The translations under genes were made by a program, and so were the position numbers. Below, piece by piece: positions 19,991-28,716 of a stretch of 28,716 bases of DNA (positions are counted from its first letter, which is position 1; every line of letters starts with the position of its first letter). The DNA comes from Russula earlei. Its lineage: Eukaryota; Basidiomycota; Agaricomycetes; Russulales; Russulaceae. Where the stretch lies: NCBI GenBank assembly GCA_025769875.1, contig JAGFNK010000634.1, positions 1 through 28,716 on the forward strand. Direction: 5' to 3'. The notes beneath the pieces were generated by a model. It saw only the letters and a list, made by a program, of their open reading frames with translations, did no database searches and was not told the DNA's origin.

Positions 19991-20624
19991 TCAGATGTTT
20001 GAGGGGTACAGCATCTAGGGAAGATGAATATCGGTGAACATGACAAAGAGGACCGACATACGATGCGGACGGTCGCGCCGAAAGCATGTGGAGGCAGGTT
20101 GGAATTGAATTTTGACTTGACGACACCACTGTTGCCATGCGGGCGAGTCACGCGTCTACGACATATCAAACGACGGCTGGCAGCGCAAGGGATATCAAGA
20201 GCTTACCCCCAGATGACTCGAACGTTCGACCCCGCGATTTTCCGCTTGGCGCGGTATACGTATGCCACACGCTGCACAAATGACATAAAGTTAGCGCAAA
20301 GCATCGAGGAAAGGGGGGGGGGGGGCAGGGGCACGTACCTTTCCGAGGTAGAACTGGGCATCCTCCTTGTTCGCGACGCCCTCGATCTGAAGAAGGGACG
20401 TGTGGGGCGGGTATTATGCTTTCCGCGCTTGTGGCCAAGCACGCGCCCTTTGCTGTAGAGTCTGTTGGAGAGTCAAAGGAGATCAGACCATGGTCACCCA
20501 GACGGACGTCATCCAAATGAAGCAGCCTCCATCCACCGCTTCCCAAGCTATCAAAATCCACAACCACCATGCAATAGAGCGACAAGAGGCTATGAGAAGG
20601 GCAGACATACCGTGTTGATCCCAT
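19991..20624 (-). CDS. RPL33: 60S ribosomal protein eL33 (Rpl33/L35A), one frame break
   Basis: eL33 is a structural protein of the large cytosolic ribosomal subunit. Exons 20611-20624, 20339-20461, 20207-20271, 20062-20155 and 19991-20014 total 320 nt, one short of 321 (106 aa). The protein reads [24 protein letters not shown], [break], [75 protein letters not shown]. The break sits at a run of four G (plus strand 20404-20407); a fifth G would restore [11 protein letters not shown]. Since the gene is essential, an assembly error is the simplest reading. The 149-nt first intron after a 14-nt exon is typical of ribosomal protein genes; I looked there for C/D snoRNA boxes and saw no convincing pair. 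Confidence 0.95.
20313..20325. repeat. G13 homopolymer in eL33 intron 2
   Basis: Thirteen consecutive G on the plus strand (C13 in the transcript) lie about 13 bases inside the 5' splice site of the third-from-last intron of eL33. Its true length is uncertain, because such runs are hard to sequence. Confidence 0.8.
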
Positions 20625-21038
20625 TCTGTATCCGTGATGTCGTCCGCTGGCTGTCGTCTAATGTGCACTCTTGAACTGAATACGATTCACTAAACTTTGG
20701 CTGTGACCGTGACCGTTACGCTATGTCACAATTATTATTTGAACGTGTGACTGCGCGCTGTTGAATTTTGCCATTGACGCAGTCGATATTTGAAGGGCTG
20801 CACTCGATAGCCGCGCACTCTCGGCGTATTCGAGTAACGGAGCAATGGCAGAATGCCCTCTCCTATGATGAGCGTCGTTTCTGTGAGGAAGCCGCTTTGT
20901 GTGGGCTCTGTTGTATATAATCCCTCAGCCGAGTCCCCAATCAAGGAAAACATTTTTTGGCAACTCAAATAAGCACGCAGCGACATCCTTTCCCTTTGTG
21001 TTGTGCCCCCGAGTCTGTTGTCGGTCTTGTATCATCCC
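20625..21038. promoter_or_regulatory. 414-bp divergent intergenic region, eL33 / ARG7
   Basis: This interval separates the head-to-head eL33 and ARG7 genes. A TGTATATAAT stretch at about 20912-20921, some 120 bases before the ARG7 ATG, is a possible TATA element for ARG7. GTGACCGTGACCGTTACG at about 20703-20720 is a short direct repeat. The pyrimidine-rich tract TCCTTTCCCTTTG (20987-20999) precedes the ARG7 start. I see no gene here. Confidence 0.45.
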
Positions 21039-22756
21039 ATGGCACATACCCCAGCGTGGAAGCGACTCGCCTCCACGTCGACGACCTTCACCGCACAAAA
21101 CGCCCCGTCAAAGCGCACCTCCCAAGCCGATACCGGACGACCTCTTCCCCCGCGGCTACGTCCTCGGCGGCGTGCACTGTGGCGTGAAGAAGGACCCCTC
21201 GGTCCTCGACCTCGCCGTCCTCCTCTCGACCTCATCCCGTCCGACCTCGGCCGCGGCGAGCTTCACCCGCAACGCGATCCAAGCGGCGCCCGTCACCGTC
21301 TCCAAGGACGTCCTCAGACAGTCCTCGGGCCGCTCTCGCGCCCTCGTCGTCAACAGCGGCTGCGCGAACGCCGTCACCGGCCGGCAGGGCCTCGCCGATG
21401 CGTGGGCAATGGCCCGCGCGACCGACGCCCTCCACGCCAGCCTCGCTTTATCGCCCTCGCCCTCGCCCTCGCCCTCCTCGTCGGAGACGCTCGTCATGTC
21501 GACGGGCGTCATCGGCCAGCCGCTGCCCATCTCCAAGATCCTGACCGCGCTCCACCCGCACGGCGGCGCACTGGCGCGGCATCTCGGAACCGGCTTCGCG
21601 GCGTGGGAGGCGGCGGCGGCGGGCGTTCACGACGACGGACACGTTCCCGAAGCTCCGCGCCGCGCGCTCCCGCTCGGCGACGGGCGCACGTACCGCATCG
21701 CGGGCATCGACAAGGCGCGGGCATGATCCACCCCGACATGGTCGGCCCGACGCGGCCGCCCCACGCGACGCTGCTCGGGTGCATAGCGACGGACGCGCCC
21801 GTCGCGCCCGCCGCGTTGCAGTCGGCGCTGGACTACGCCGTGCAGCGCTCGTTCAACGCGATCAGCGTCGACGGGGACATGTCCACGAACGACACCGTCG
21901 TGCTGTTCGCGAACGGGGCCGGCGACCTCCAAGGCGGGCGGGAGGGGATCGAGGTCGAGGCCGAGGCTGAGATCGACGAGGCGCGCGATCCCGGCACGTT
22001 CGTGCGGTTCCGGGACGGTTTGACGACGTTCATGCAGGAGCTCGCCCAGCTCGTCGTGCGGGACGGAGAGGGCGCCACCAAGTTTGTCACCGTCTCGGTT
22101 GAGGTGCGTACGCGACCGTACCTGTGTGCCTGCAGGCGTGCGGGGAGGGGTCACGCGCGACGATGATGGACCCGTCTGCGTGTGGGACGTGTCAAGCCGC
22201 CTTTGGATCGCTGAAACGTCTTTTGGACAGGGCGCTCGGTCGTACGAAGATGCGCACAAGATCGCGTCGAAGATCTCGACGTCTGCTCTCTTCAAAACCG
22301 CGCTTTACGGTGAAGACGCCAAGTATGGGTTCCTCCTATCCCCCCCCCCCTTTTTTTTTTTTTTGCTGTTCTCGTTCACAAAACTGGCTGATTGATTCCT
22401 GTCTCCACCAGTTGGGGTCGCGTTTTAGCCGCGGCTGGGTCCGTTCCCTTGGCGGCACCTCTCGATCCGACCCGCGTGAGCGTGTCGTTCATTCCTACTG
22501 ATGGCTCTCCCACTCTTCCCCTGCTCGTGAACGGCGAGCCGGAACAAGTAGACGAAGTGCGCGCCAAGGAGATCCTTAGCTTAGAGGACCTTGAAGTGCG
22601 CGTCGATCTCGGCCTTGGCTCAGAGAGCGCAAAGTACTGGACGTGCGACTTGAGCTATGTGAGTCCCTCTGTCTTGAATGCAGCAATTCATCTATTGCTG
22701 ATGGGGTATGACATGTCTAGGAGTACGTTAGAATCAATGGCGACTACCGGAGCTAA
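21039..22756 (+). CDS. ARG7: ornithine acetyltransferase / argininosuccinate-independent ArgJ (Arg7), several frame breaks
   Basis: ArgJ/Arg7 transfers the acetyl group from N-acetylornithine to glutamate in mitochondrial arginine synthesis and cleaves itself at an internal Thr. Exons 21039-22103, 22231-22328, 22412-22658 and 22721-22756 make about 481 codons. Diagnostic segments: [72 protein letters not shown], the self-cleavage site [56 protein letters not shown] and [18 protein letters not shown]. The start [17 protein letters not shown] suits a mitochondrial presequence. Four single-base breaks occur in exon 1: near 21097-21110 (+1), in GGG 21621-21623 (+1), near 21660 (-1) and near 21714 (-1). 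They cancel to zero overall, and all lie in GC-rich or homopolymer tracts. An assembly artefact is likelier than a pseudogene. Confidence 0.92.
22340..22364 (+). repeat. C11-T14 tract in ARG7 intron
   Basis: Eleven C followed by fourteen T lie in the 83-nt second ARG7 intron, about 47 bases before the acceptor. It can act as a long polypyrimidine tract, but the exact run lengths are unreliable. Confidence 0.8.
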
Positions 22757-22955
22757 GAGAGGGTAAAGGGGAGTGTCTATTCAGAGGACTAACTAGAGCA
22801 CAAGAGGAATTTAAAAAAAAAACGGCATGAAGTGCATGTAAATACGCAGACCCAAAGTAACTAGTGATAACTTACATATAACGAGGGATGAGTGTAAAGT
22901 AGTTTCGAAGCAAAGCTCCCGCATTTCTCGCCAAACGTTTACACGCTTTGAAGTA

Positions 22956-24413
22956 TCAGCCCAGTGAATCGAAGCGAGATCCTGTACGTTTTGGAGCGGC
23001 AGGTTGCTCAGCTATACGGGCGCGCTCGAGTTCGCGCTTGTGCGTCGCGAAGGCCACCTCCTGCTGCGCCTCACGCTCACGCTTCACCTCCTTCAACGCC
23101 TCTCGTCTCTGCGCATTCTGGCGTTGTTTTTTCGTTTGCGCCTGTGACTGTGACGTAGCTGTCATCGTGGCATTCGCAGTTCCTCCGTCCAACGTAGCCT
23201 TGTTGGGTCCTACAACGAATTTCAGTTCGACGGACCCACCCCAGAGATAATGGAGAACTGACTGCGCCGGCTTCGGACGACGCCCCAACCACCGTCTTCC
23301 TCACCTGACGCGTCTTCATCGACCTGCACACCTCATAATCATCCCATGTGAAGCCCTTCGCGGGCCGCTCGCCTGGCAGCGGGCGAATGGGCAGAACATG
23401 AGGTGGAGCATCTTGAAATGACGACGGAGACACCTCCTGCACACTCCTGGAAACGTGTAAGCATTAGATAAACGACACGCATGTCTGTGGGGGGAGGGTG
23501 GGAGAGGCGAAAAAGGTAAAGACGTACCCCTCGAGTTCAGATGGCAGCTCGTCCTCCGTCGTCCGCTCCGTCACGGGCGACGAGTTACCGGTCGCGGACG
23601 TGGTGATGCCGGCATCGCTTGTCGTGAGGTCCGCCGCCTCCGCCATCTGCAACTTGTCCAGACCGTCCTGCGGCAGCGCGGAAACTTTCTTCCTCCGCGC
23701 CTCGACGCGGGTCCAGCGTTCATCCAGTGCGTCAGCCACATTGGCAGACGCGGGCACCAACGCCTTCTTGGCCTTGCCTCCGGGCGCGGGCGCTGGCTCA
23801 CTTCGCGCCCCACCCTCCGTTGACGTCGAGGCCGTCAAAAGGGAAGCACCTGCACCAGAGAGGGAAGACGGGTCCGCGGGTACGGCCGCCTTTTTTCCCT
23901 TCTTTTTTTTCGATTTCTTCGTTGCTGCGGGTACGTGCTGCTCTGGTTGTCCTTGTTCTTGTTGGGGTTGTTGTGGCTGCGGTCGTTGTTGCGACGCATC
24001 GCCGACGGACGCGACCGTGCTATCGAACCCGCGGGAACGGCGTTGTGGGGGGGCTGCTGCACATCCGGCGCCTCTTGGGGCTGCCACGTCGTCTGCTCTT
24101 GCCGCGACTGTTGCGGCTGCGGGTGTTGTGGTTGTTCTTGTCGTTGTCGTTGTCGCGTCCCGGAAGCGGGGGACGACGTCGGGAGTGAACCGGGAACGGG
24201 CGCGTCGAGGACGTCCAGATTCTTGAGCGTCTCGTCGCCAGGAAGCTGCAGTTTCCGCCCACGCTTTTTCTGTCCGTGAAGCGTGGAGGGACCACTCGCT
24301 TCAGAGTGTGCTGCGGACCGAGTATACTGCAGGTAGCCGTAGCCTAGCGCGCCTACGACGGCAGCGGTTGCGAAGATGGGTTCGACGGGAAGGGTGCTCG
24401 TGGCGGAGCCCAT
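22956..24413 (-). CDS. unnamed lysine-rich protein with N-terminal membrane segment (two frame breaks)
   Basis: I do not recognise a named family. Exons 23528-24413, 23263-23446 and 22956-23209 give about 440 residues. The start has a hydrophobic stretch (PIFATAAVVGALGYGYLQY, about residues 12-30), followed by low-complexity Gln/Pro/Arg sequence, KKSKKKKGKK, an acidic-amphipathic middle (ALDERWTRVEARRKKVSALP), KGFTWDDYE, GEEDGGWGVVRSRRR, and a charged helix (TKKQRQNAQRREALKEVKRE). This layout of a membrane anchor, cytosolic basic linker and GWGVV motif before a Lys/Arg/Glu helix recalls conserved fungal ER-associated proteins of unknown role. Two single-base losses are needed, one in a G7 run (24047-24053) and one near 23322-23333. 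It converges on ARG7 with a 199-nt gap. Confidence 0.7.
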
Positions 24414-24557
24414 GTTATCATGAAATGAGGGAAAGAAAGGATGGGTGGATGAAGGGAGAGGAATGGGCAAAGGGCAATTGCCGAGAAAACGCAAAAAAAA
24501 TGCAATAAATATATAACATTATCATACAACATAACTGTAATATTAAACATCGCACTC

Positions 24558-27449
24558 TCACGTCTCCGAAGCCAGTGTGCTCGACGAGAATCGGATATTA
24601 TCTGACGCCAACTGCCCATTCCCCGCTCCCAAATGCAACGTCCCGCCGGCAATCGCACTCCTCTTCAACAAGTCGTCCCACTTGTCCTCCTTCTCCTGCG
24701 TCGTCCACGCCGGCCGCTGCGTGCTCCCAAGTTCACGGAACGTGAGCCGACCGACCGCGTTGCCCGCATTTGCCCCCGACGCCGAGACAGTAGCGGCCGA
24801 CGCCGACATTCGACGCACAGTCATGTCGCTGCCCCCCGAGTCCCGGTTCTGTCCAGACATGCCTGGCGATAAAATGCGATCGCCACGACGCTGGCGCGTC
24901 CCAGGGCGTACATCACTGCCTGCGCGGCGCAGTGGAGGCGTGCTGACCCCGCCAACAGGGGTAGTCATAATCCTGGACAGCGACTGCGCTGGCGCGTGGT
25001 GCCGTTTACGGCGAGTCAGCGAAGGGCGGCGGAAGATAAAGTTATTCACGGCTTCCGTGACGGAAATCGTCGGTAAATCAGGGGAGCTGCGTTTCCTCAG
25101 TCGCGAAGGTAGTGCGTTCGAGTTTTTCGGTTCATCGCGCGACGTACCGCGTGCCGAAACCGAGGGACCGTCCCTTGAGCGTGAGCGTGAGCGAGCCCGC
25201 GGACTCGGGCTTCGTTCCAGTGCATGTATGGGTACCGGTGGCGGAGGCGGAGGCGAATTGCCTAGAATCGAGGAGAACGAGGAGCGTGACGAATGCGAGC
25301 GGAAAAATCGACTAGATGCAAGCTCAGAGGATTGCGGTGAGGACGATATGCTAGGACGTCGTGGGTGTGAGCCTACGCCAAGACTTTTTGAGGAGGCGTT
25401 CGCTCCAGAGGGCATGTAGGTAACGGTGGGCGAATGGCCGTCGTCATGAAGCGCTACTCCGCTCGCTGACTGGTTTGGTTCAATGCCCTGGCAAACATCG
25501 CTCCCTCTATCTCTGTTCGCGTTTTCCAAGGGCAGCTGCATCTCAAATGCTGATTGTGGCGGGAGGGGGGGCAATTCCGTGGGCATTGGGGGTAACGGGG
25601 GCGGCGTATTGGCTGACTGAAAGCGCTCGCGCAAGCCACCGGCGCTGATGCGCTTTACGAGTCTCCAGAGTCTCGCCCCCGTATTTGTGTCATCCTTCTC
25701 CTGCCCTTTTCTCTTGTTTTTGCTCTTCGCATGAGCGAGACCCATAGTCGATTCACCTTGTGTAGAGTTTCCCGCAAGATTTTGCCCACTCCGAACAGGC
25801 GAATCAATCGACAATTCAAGAGAACCGAGTTTTCGCTTTGCTTTGGGTGGGCTGAAAGACCGTTGGCGTTCATGTCGATCGTCGTTAGTTCGGCGACGGT
25901 CTGTCTGATCCCCTTCTCCATCAGCGTGCCCGCGTCCCTGATGTGCTCCAGCGCCAGAGACGGCGGCCAACCCACGAAGGAAGCGCGCAGAGACTTTTCT
26001 TGTGAGCGACCTGATCGGCAGGCCTGCACCCGCAGAAGCCGATTGGACGGCGGAAGCTGCAGCCTGATCGTGGGCATGGCATAACTCTTCTTGGGCGCTG
26101 TCCACCATGACGAAGCTGTCAGGAAAGCCATCAAGTCCAGAACTATGCGACGTAGTCTCGGCAGTTGGGGTTGCATCTTGCTCAGATGCATGAAACGGTG
26201 GGGAGCGCACTGGGATGATGGGCAATAGTTTCTCGGTGTGAATAGCTATCGCAAGGGCCTCACGGCGCCTGTCGTGCTCTTTGTACGCCTGTGCAATGGC
26301 GCCGGCAGGGGTCAGCCTGCCTGAAGGTGAAGAAGCGGGCACGGCAGCACAGCCTCCTATCAAACTTTCTGGTGTAAGGGAGCGCGGGCTGCGTGATGGA
26401 GCGGCTGTGGCTGGAGGGTGGAAGGTGGGCTGCAACTGAGATGAAATTGGGGTGTCGCTCGCCGAGCGAGTCGCATGAGTCAGCCCAGAGCAAAGCTTCT
26501 TCCTTTGCAGGTTGTTGGGCCGCTGCTGTACTGACTGTGGATGGGGTGCAAGTATTTGTTCCGGTCTGGGAGGTGGGTCGGGAGGACCACTAATGAGTTT
26601 AGGATGAGTGGTTACCCCCACCTTACTCGGCCATGCCTTGCTCGGGTTGCGCGGAGAGCGAGGAAGAGTATGAGACTCGGGGTCTGACGCAATGGAAAGG
26701 TTTGAAACAACACTTGCTGCGGCCGGCTTGCTGAGTAAACGCTTGAGGTCCAAGCGAGAGGGGTGAAGTGGACTCGGCGAACGTTCAAAGCTACACTCGT
26801 CAGAGATACTGTCGCCCAGAGAGTGATTGGGAGAGTCGGCAGATGCGAGTCGCACCGTTACGGTTGAAAGGCGCCCCTCGTGCGTCGAAGAGACGTCGAG
26901 ATGGCAATATGCACGTGGTGTACGTGAAACGAGGCCAGAGTCAGACCCGGTGTCAAACATTGTTTTGGAGCGACGACGCAGAAGGGGAAGGTGTGCTGGG
27001 AAGAGAGTCCTGCTGTCCGAGATTTGGGCGAAGAATATTCCGTTGCCTCCCCAGCACGAATGAAGCACTGTCGCCTGGCTCGGCAGTGAGGGGGGGTGTA
27101 GATCCTTGCGACGATTCAGACGGCGATCTCAAATCTTGAATCGCTGCGTAAAGTGAGTAAGTTAACAAAGATGCATGACGCATAACACAGCGCTCGTACC
27201 GGAAGGGAGGGGTGAGCTTGGCCGGGGAACGAGAGAGGATACGGGAGCCTGAGACGGCTTATACTGAGCAGGGGGGGCGTCGGAAGTGGAAGCAAGAGGT
27301 AGTGAAGGAGATGAAGAATTGAAGTGGGATCGTGATAGGGATCTTTGAGATCCGGATGGGCGATAGCGAGTACGAATACTCGTTGTTGAGGAAGATCGCC
27401 TGAGGCGATACTCATAAAGTTCTTGGTCGGGCGAGGCAAAAAAAGCCAT
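24558..27449 (-). CDS. large disordered basidiomycete protein of unknown function (one frame break)
   Basis: Two exons (27200-27449 and 24558-27143, intron 27144-27199) encode about 944 residues. The start MAFFASPDQELYEYRLRRSS is followed by Ser/Arg-rich sequence. Nearly the whole protein is predicted disordered by eye: Pro runs (SPPPPPPVP), SR repeats (RARSRSRSRD) and basic patches. Segments with more order are AIAQAYKEHDRRREALAIAI, LTRKVSARFLRGLAAV, GARLWRLVKRISAGGLRERF, VTEAVNNFIFRRPSLTRRKR and a C-terminal WTTQEKEDKWDDLLKRSA. The short amphipathic patches RLWRLVKRIS and SARFLRGLA could bind partners or membranes, which is inference. One extra base is implied at a T4 run (26963-26966), between PSASSLQ and MFDTGSDSG. 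Its start lies 936 bases from the Ist2-like gene. Confidence 0.75.
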
Positions 27450-28385
27450 GCGAGAATTGGATATGTAATTAGCCGGAGCGGCGAGAGATACGAGAAGTGG
27501 GCCTGATCAACACTGCACAAGAAACCAGGTGATCGTGTCTAGTCGGGAGGGGCGTCAACTACGTGAGTGATCCAGGGATTGCCTGTAGGAGAAACGTCAG
27601 CAGGAAGGAGACGACGATCGAACAGATGATGATCTTTACGTACATATATATATCTAGAAAACAGAAAGCTGAGACAACAAAGCGCTCCGTCACGGATGGG
27701 GAGGATATTTGGGGACGGGAAGGGTTGTGGAGGAGGTGCAGATGTGAGAAAACCTAATCCTGAGGAGATGACGTGGAAGTAGTAGACAAACATAAATTTC
27801 GGGTTTATCGAGAATGATGATGAGCTCCACAGAGGCCAGATGGGGCTAACTGAGACCTGAAAGAAAGCAGGAAGGAGACGGGTCCAGAGTGCCCGAGAGA
27901 GGATGAAATGGTGCACGCAGTGCGATGTTGGTTGTAGATAAAGAGCGGAAGGGTGAAAAAAAGGGTGTGGAGAAAGGAGAGTGGAGAACTGGACACGTGG
28001 AGGGGAGCGTTTCCAGAAAGGAGCGAGGAAGGGCAGGACGAGCCTAAGATTATGCGGGTTGAGCGGCAAAGGGCGAGGGGGAGGGGAAAGGCAGGATAGG
28101 ATAGGATAGGATAGGATAGAATAGCCAAGCGCGGGGGGGAGGTCTCGCTGGAAAGGCCAAATGTGGATAGAACGGGAGTTACCTCGCCTGGGCACCTGGG
28201 CCTGTCCTCGGGATCGGGGAAGGATGAGCGAGGTCGGGTTCAACTTCAACGCGCGAATCCTCGTCGCCGTTTCGATGGCAACACAACACTCGCGGCCAGT
28301 CCGGACCGGTGACCAATCCAGATGGATCTCTTGTCACGCCACGTCACAGGCACGGCGATATCGGGCATCGCCTCCTCTCTAATTG
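27450..28385. promoter_or_regulatory. 936-bp divergent intergenic region
   Basis: This region lies between the disordered-protein gene (minus) and the Ist2-like gene (plus). It is strongly strand-asymmetric: 27830-28140 is purine-rich on the plus strand (GGGAGG, GAAAGG, GGAGAG words), so it is a long pyrimidine tract on the minus strand, as expected for a promoter or 5' leader of the minus-strand gene. Long open frames here on the minus strand are Leu/Pro/Ser-rich products of that bias and not genes. Confidence 0.5.
28094..28123. repeat. GGATA microsatellite (5 perfect units plus one variant)
   Basis: Five tandem GGATA units (28094-28118) are followed by one GAATA unit. It lies in the purine-rich intergenic tract and is likely to vary in length between strains. 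Confidence 0.9.
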
Positions 28386-28716
28386 ATGCACCGTCACGTC
28401 GACCTCGTCATCGTCTTCAGAGCCACCTCTCTTTCCAATCACTTCTCGAAACAAAAAGCCAGGCAAGAGGCACAAGAGGCAGAGGACCAGTACTCTCGTC
28501 TTCTTCAAACCCTTCGCAATGCCGGCCTCTATGCAGTAGGCAGGCGAGGCGAGCATAACGGTCAACTCATCGTCCTTGTCTCTTGTTCCACCCAGCGACT
28601 ATACCTCTTTTGCAACATGAACGGTAAGTTTCCTCCTTCATTGGCTCGCCTCTCTCGACTGGTCGTCTCTACAGCATTCAGACGTCCTTCGTGGGCTCTC
28701 TTGTGCCTTGGACTTC
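28386..28716 (+). CDS. IST2: Ist2-like anoctamin (TMEM16), N-terminal part, runs off the window
   Basis: Fungal Ist2/anoctamins tether cortical ER to the plasma membrane and belong to the TMEM16 family. From ATG 28386 the protein starts MHRHVDLVIVFRATSL, with the conserved DLVIVFR strand, then KQKARQEAQEAEDQYSRLLQ, LRNAGLYAVGRRGEHNGQLI and VLVSC. This matches the N-terminal domain of basidiomycete anoctamins. The first donor is GTAAGT at 28624. The next exon begins after TCTACAG (28675) and reads HSDVLRGL, again family-like, but the phases do not join cleanly, so a further 1-nt error in the T4 run near 28608 or another donor is possible. The transmembrane part lies beyond the window. Confidence 0.75.
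   Translation, partial: MHRHVDLVIVFRATSLSNHFSKQKARQEAQEAEDQYSRLLQTLRNAGLYAVGRRGEHNGQLIVLVSCSTQRLYLFCNMNGKFPPSLARLSRLVVSTAFRRPSWALLCLGL

Noticed and set aside
20462..20610. snoRNA inside eL33 intron 1
   Set aside because: A CTGA near the 3' end could be a D box, but there is no RTGATGA C box near the 5' end and no terminal stem.
21003..22166. A second long frame across ARG7 exon 1 (Arg/Pro-rich)
   Set aside because: Its first half is an out-of-frame translation of GC-rich ARG7 coding sequence; only from 21723 on is it the true ARG7 frame, owing to the 1-nt loss near 21714.
23447..24090. Plus-strand Cys/Val-rich open frames opposite the lysine-rich gene
   Set aside because: They are antisense shadows of Gln/Pro/Lys codons, with homopolymeric residues and no known fold.
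27539..28249. 236-codon minus-strand open frame rich in Leu, Pro and Ser
   Set aside because: It is a by-product of the purine-rich intergenic strand bias, with the GGATA microsatellite translated inside it; no domain and no intron grammar.

Overview
The window looks like a chromosomal segment of a filamentous basidiomycete, most likely an Agaricomycete. The genes carry many short introns of about 45-80 nt with GT(A/G)NGT donors and CTRAY-like branch points. The protein set is eukaryotic and fungal: LUC7, PIF1, DAP3/mS29, a kinesin-14, APN2, BUD20, eL33, fungal ornithine acetyltransferase and an Ist2/anoctamin. Neighbouring genes are densely packed on both strands. All intron/exon calls below come from reading frames and conserved protein motifs, without RNA evidence.

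Layout. 1-1285: LUC7 (+), 5' end outside the window. 1286-5134: gene-poor, lower-GC transposon zone holding two resolvable solo LTRs (one with an exact 5-bp target duplication, one with 4/5), a diverged relative of the first, and a 406-bp foldback element with two 192-bp arms. 5135-5547: decayed 5' part of a GH72 beta-1,3-glucanosyltransferase gene (-). 5676-9366: a complete MULE DNA transposon (9-bp target duplication, about 80-bp terminal inverted repeats, SWIM-type transposase) with another solo LTR (829 bp, exact 5-bp duplication) nested in its transposase gene. 9583-28716: dense housekeeping block: PIF1 (-), mitoribosomal DAP3/mS29 (+), kinesin-14 (+), APN2 (-), BUD20-like (+), ribosomal protein eL33 (-), ARG7/argJ (+), a lysine-rich membrane-anchored protein (-), a large disordered protein (-) and the start of an Ist2-like anoctamin (+).

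How the parts relate. PIF1 and DAP3 share a 123-bp divergent promoter and both families have mitochondrial roles. APN2/BUD20 and eL33/ARG7 are also head to head. PIF1, DAP3, the kinesin and APN2 reconstruct without a single frame break. LUC7, eL33, ARG7 and the two unnamed proteins carry isolated 1-nt frame breaks, several in homopolymers. As this includes genes that should be indispensable, residual assembly indels are the simplest explanation. By contrast, the GH72 relic and the MULE transposase show lesions of genuine decay.

Most unusual observations: the foldback element, the nested MULE/solo-LTR structure with every duplication readable, three GC-AG introns in two genes (one of them a 57-nt, stop-free intron in the kinesin motor domain that could be retained in frame), and bZIP-like palindromes clustered in two solo LTRs. 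I found no CRISPR, tRNA or rRNA gene, and no wholly new multi-gene system.
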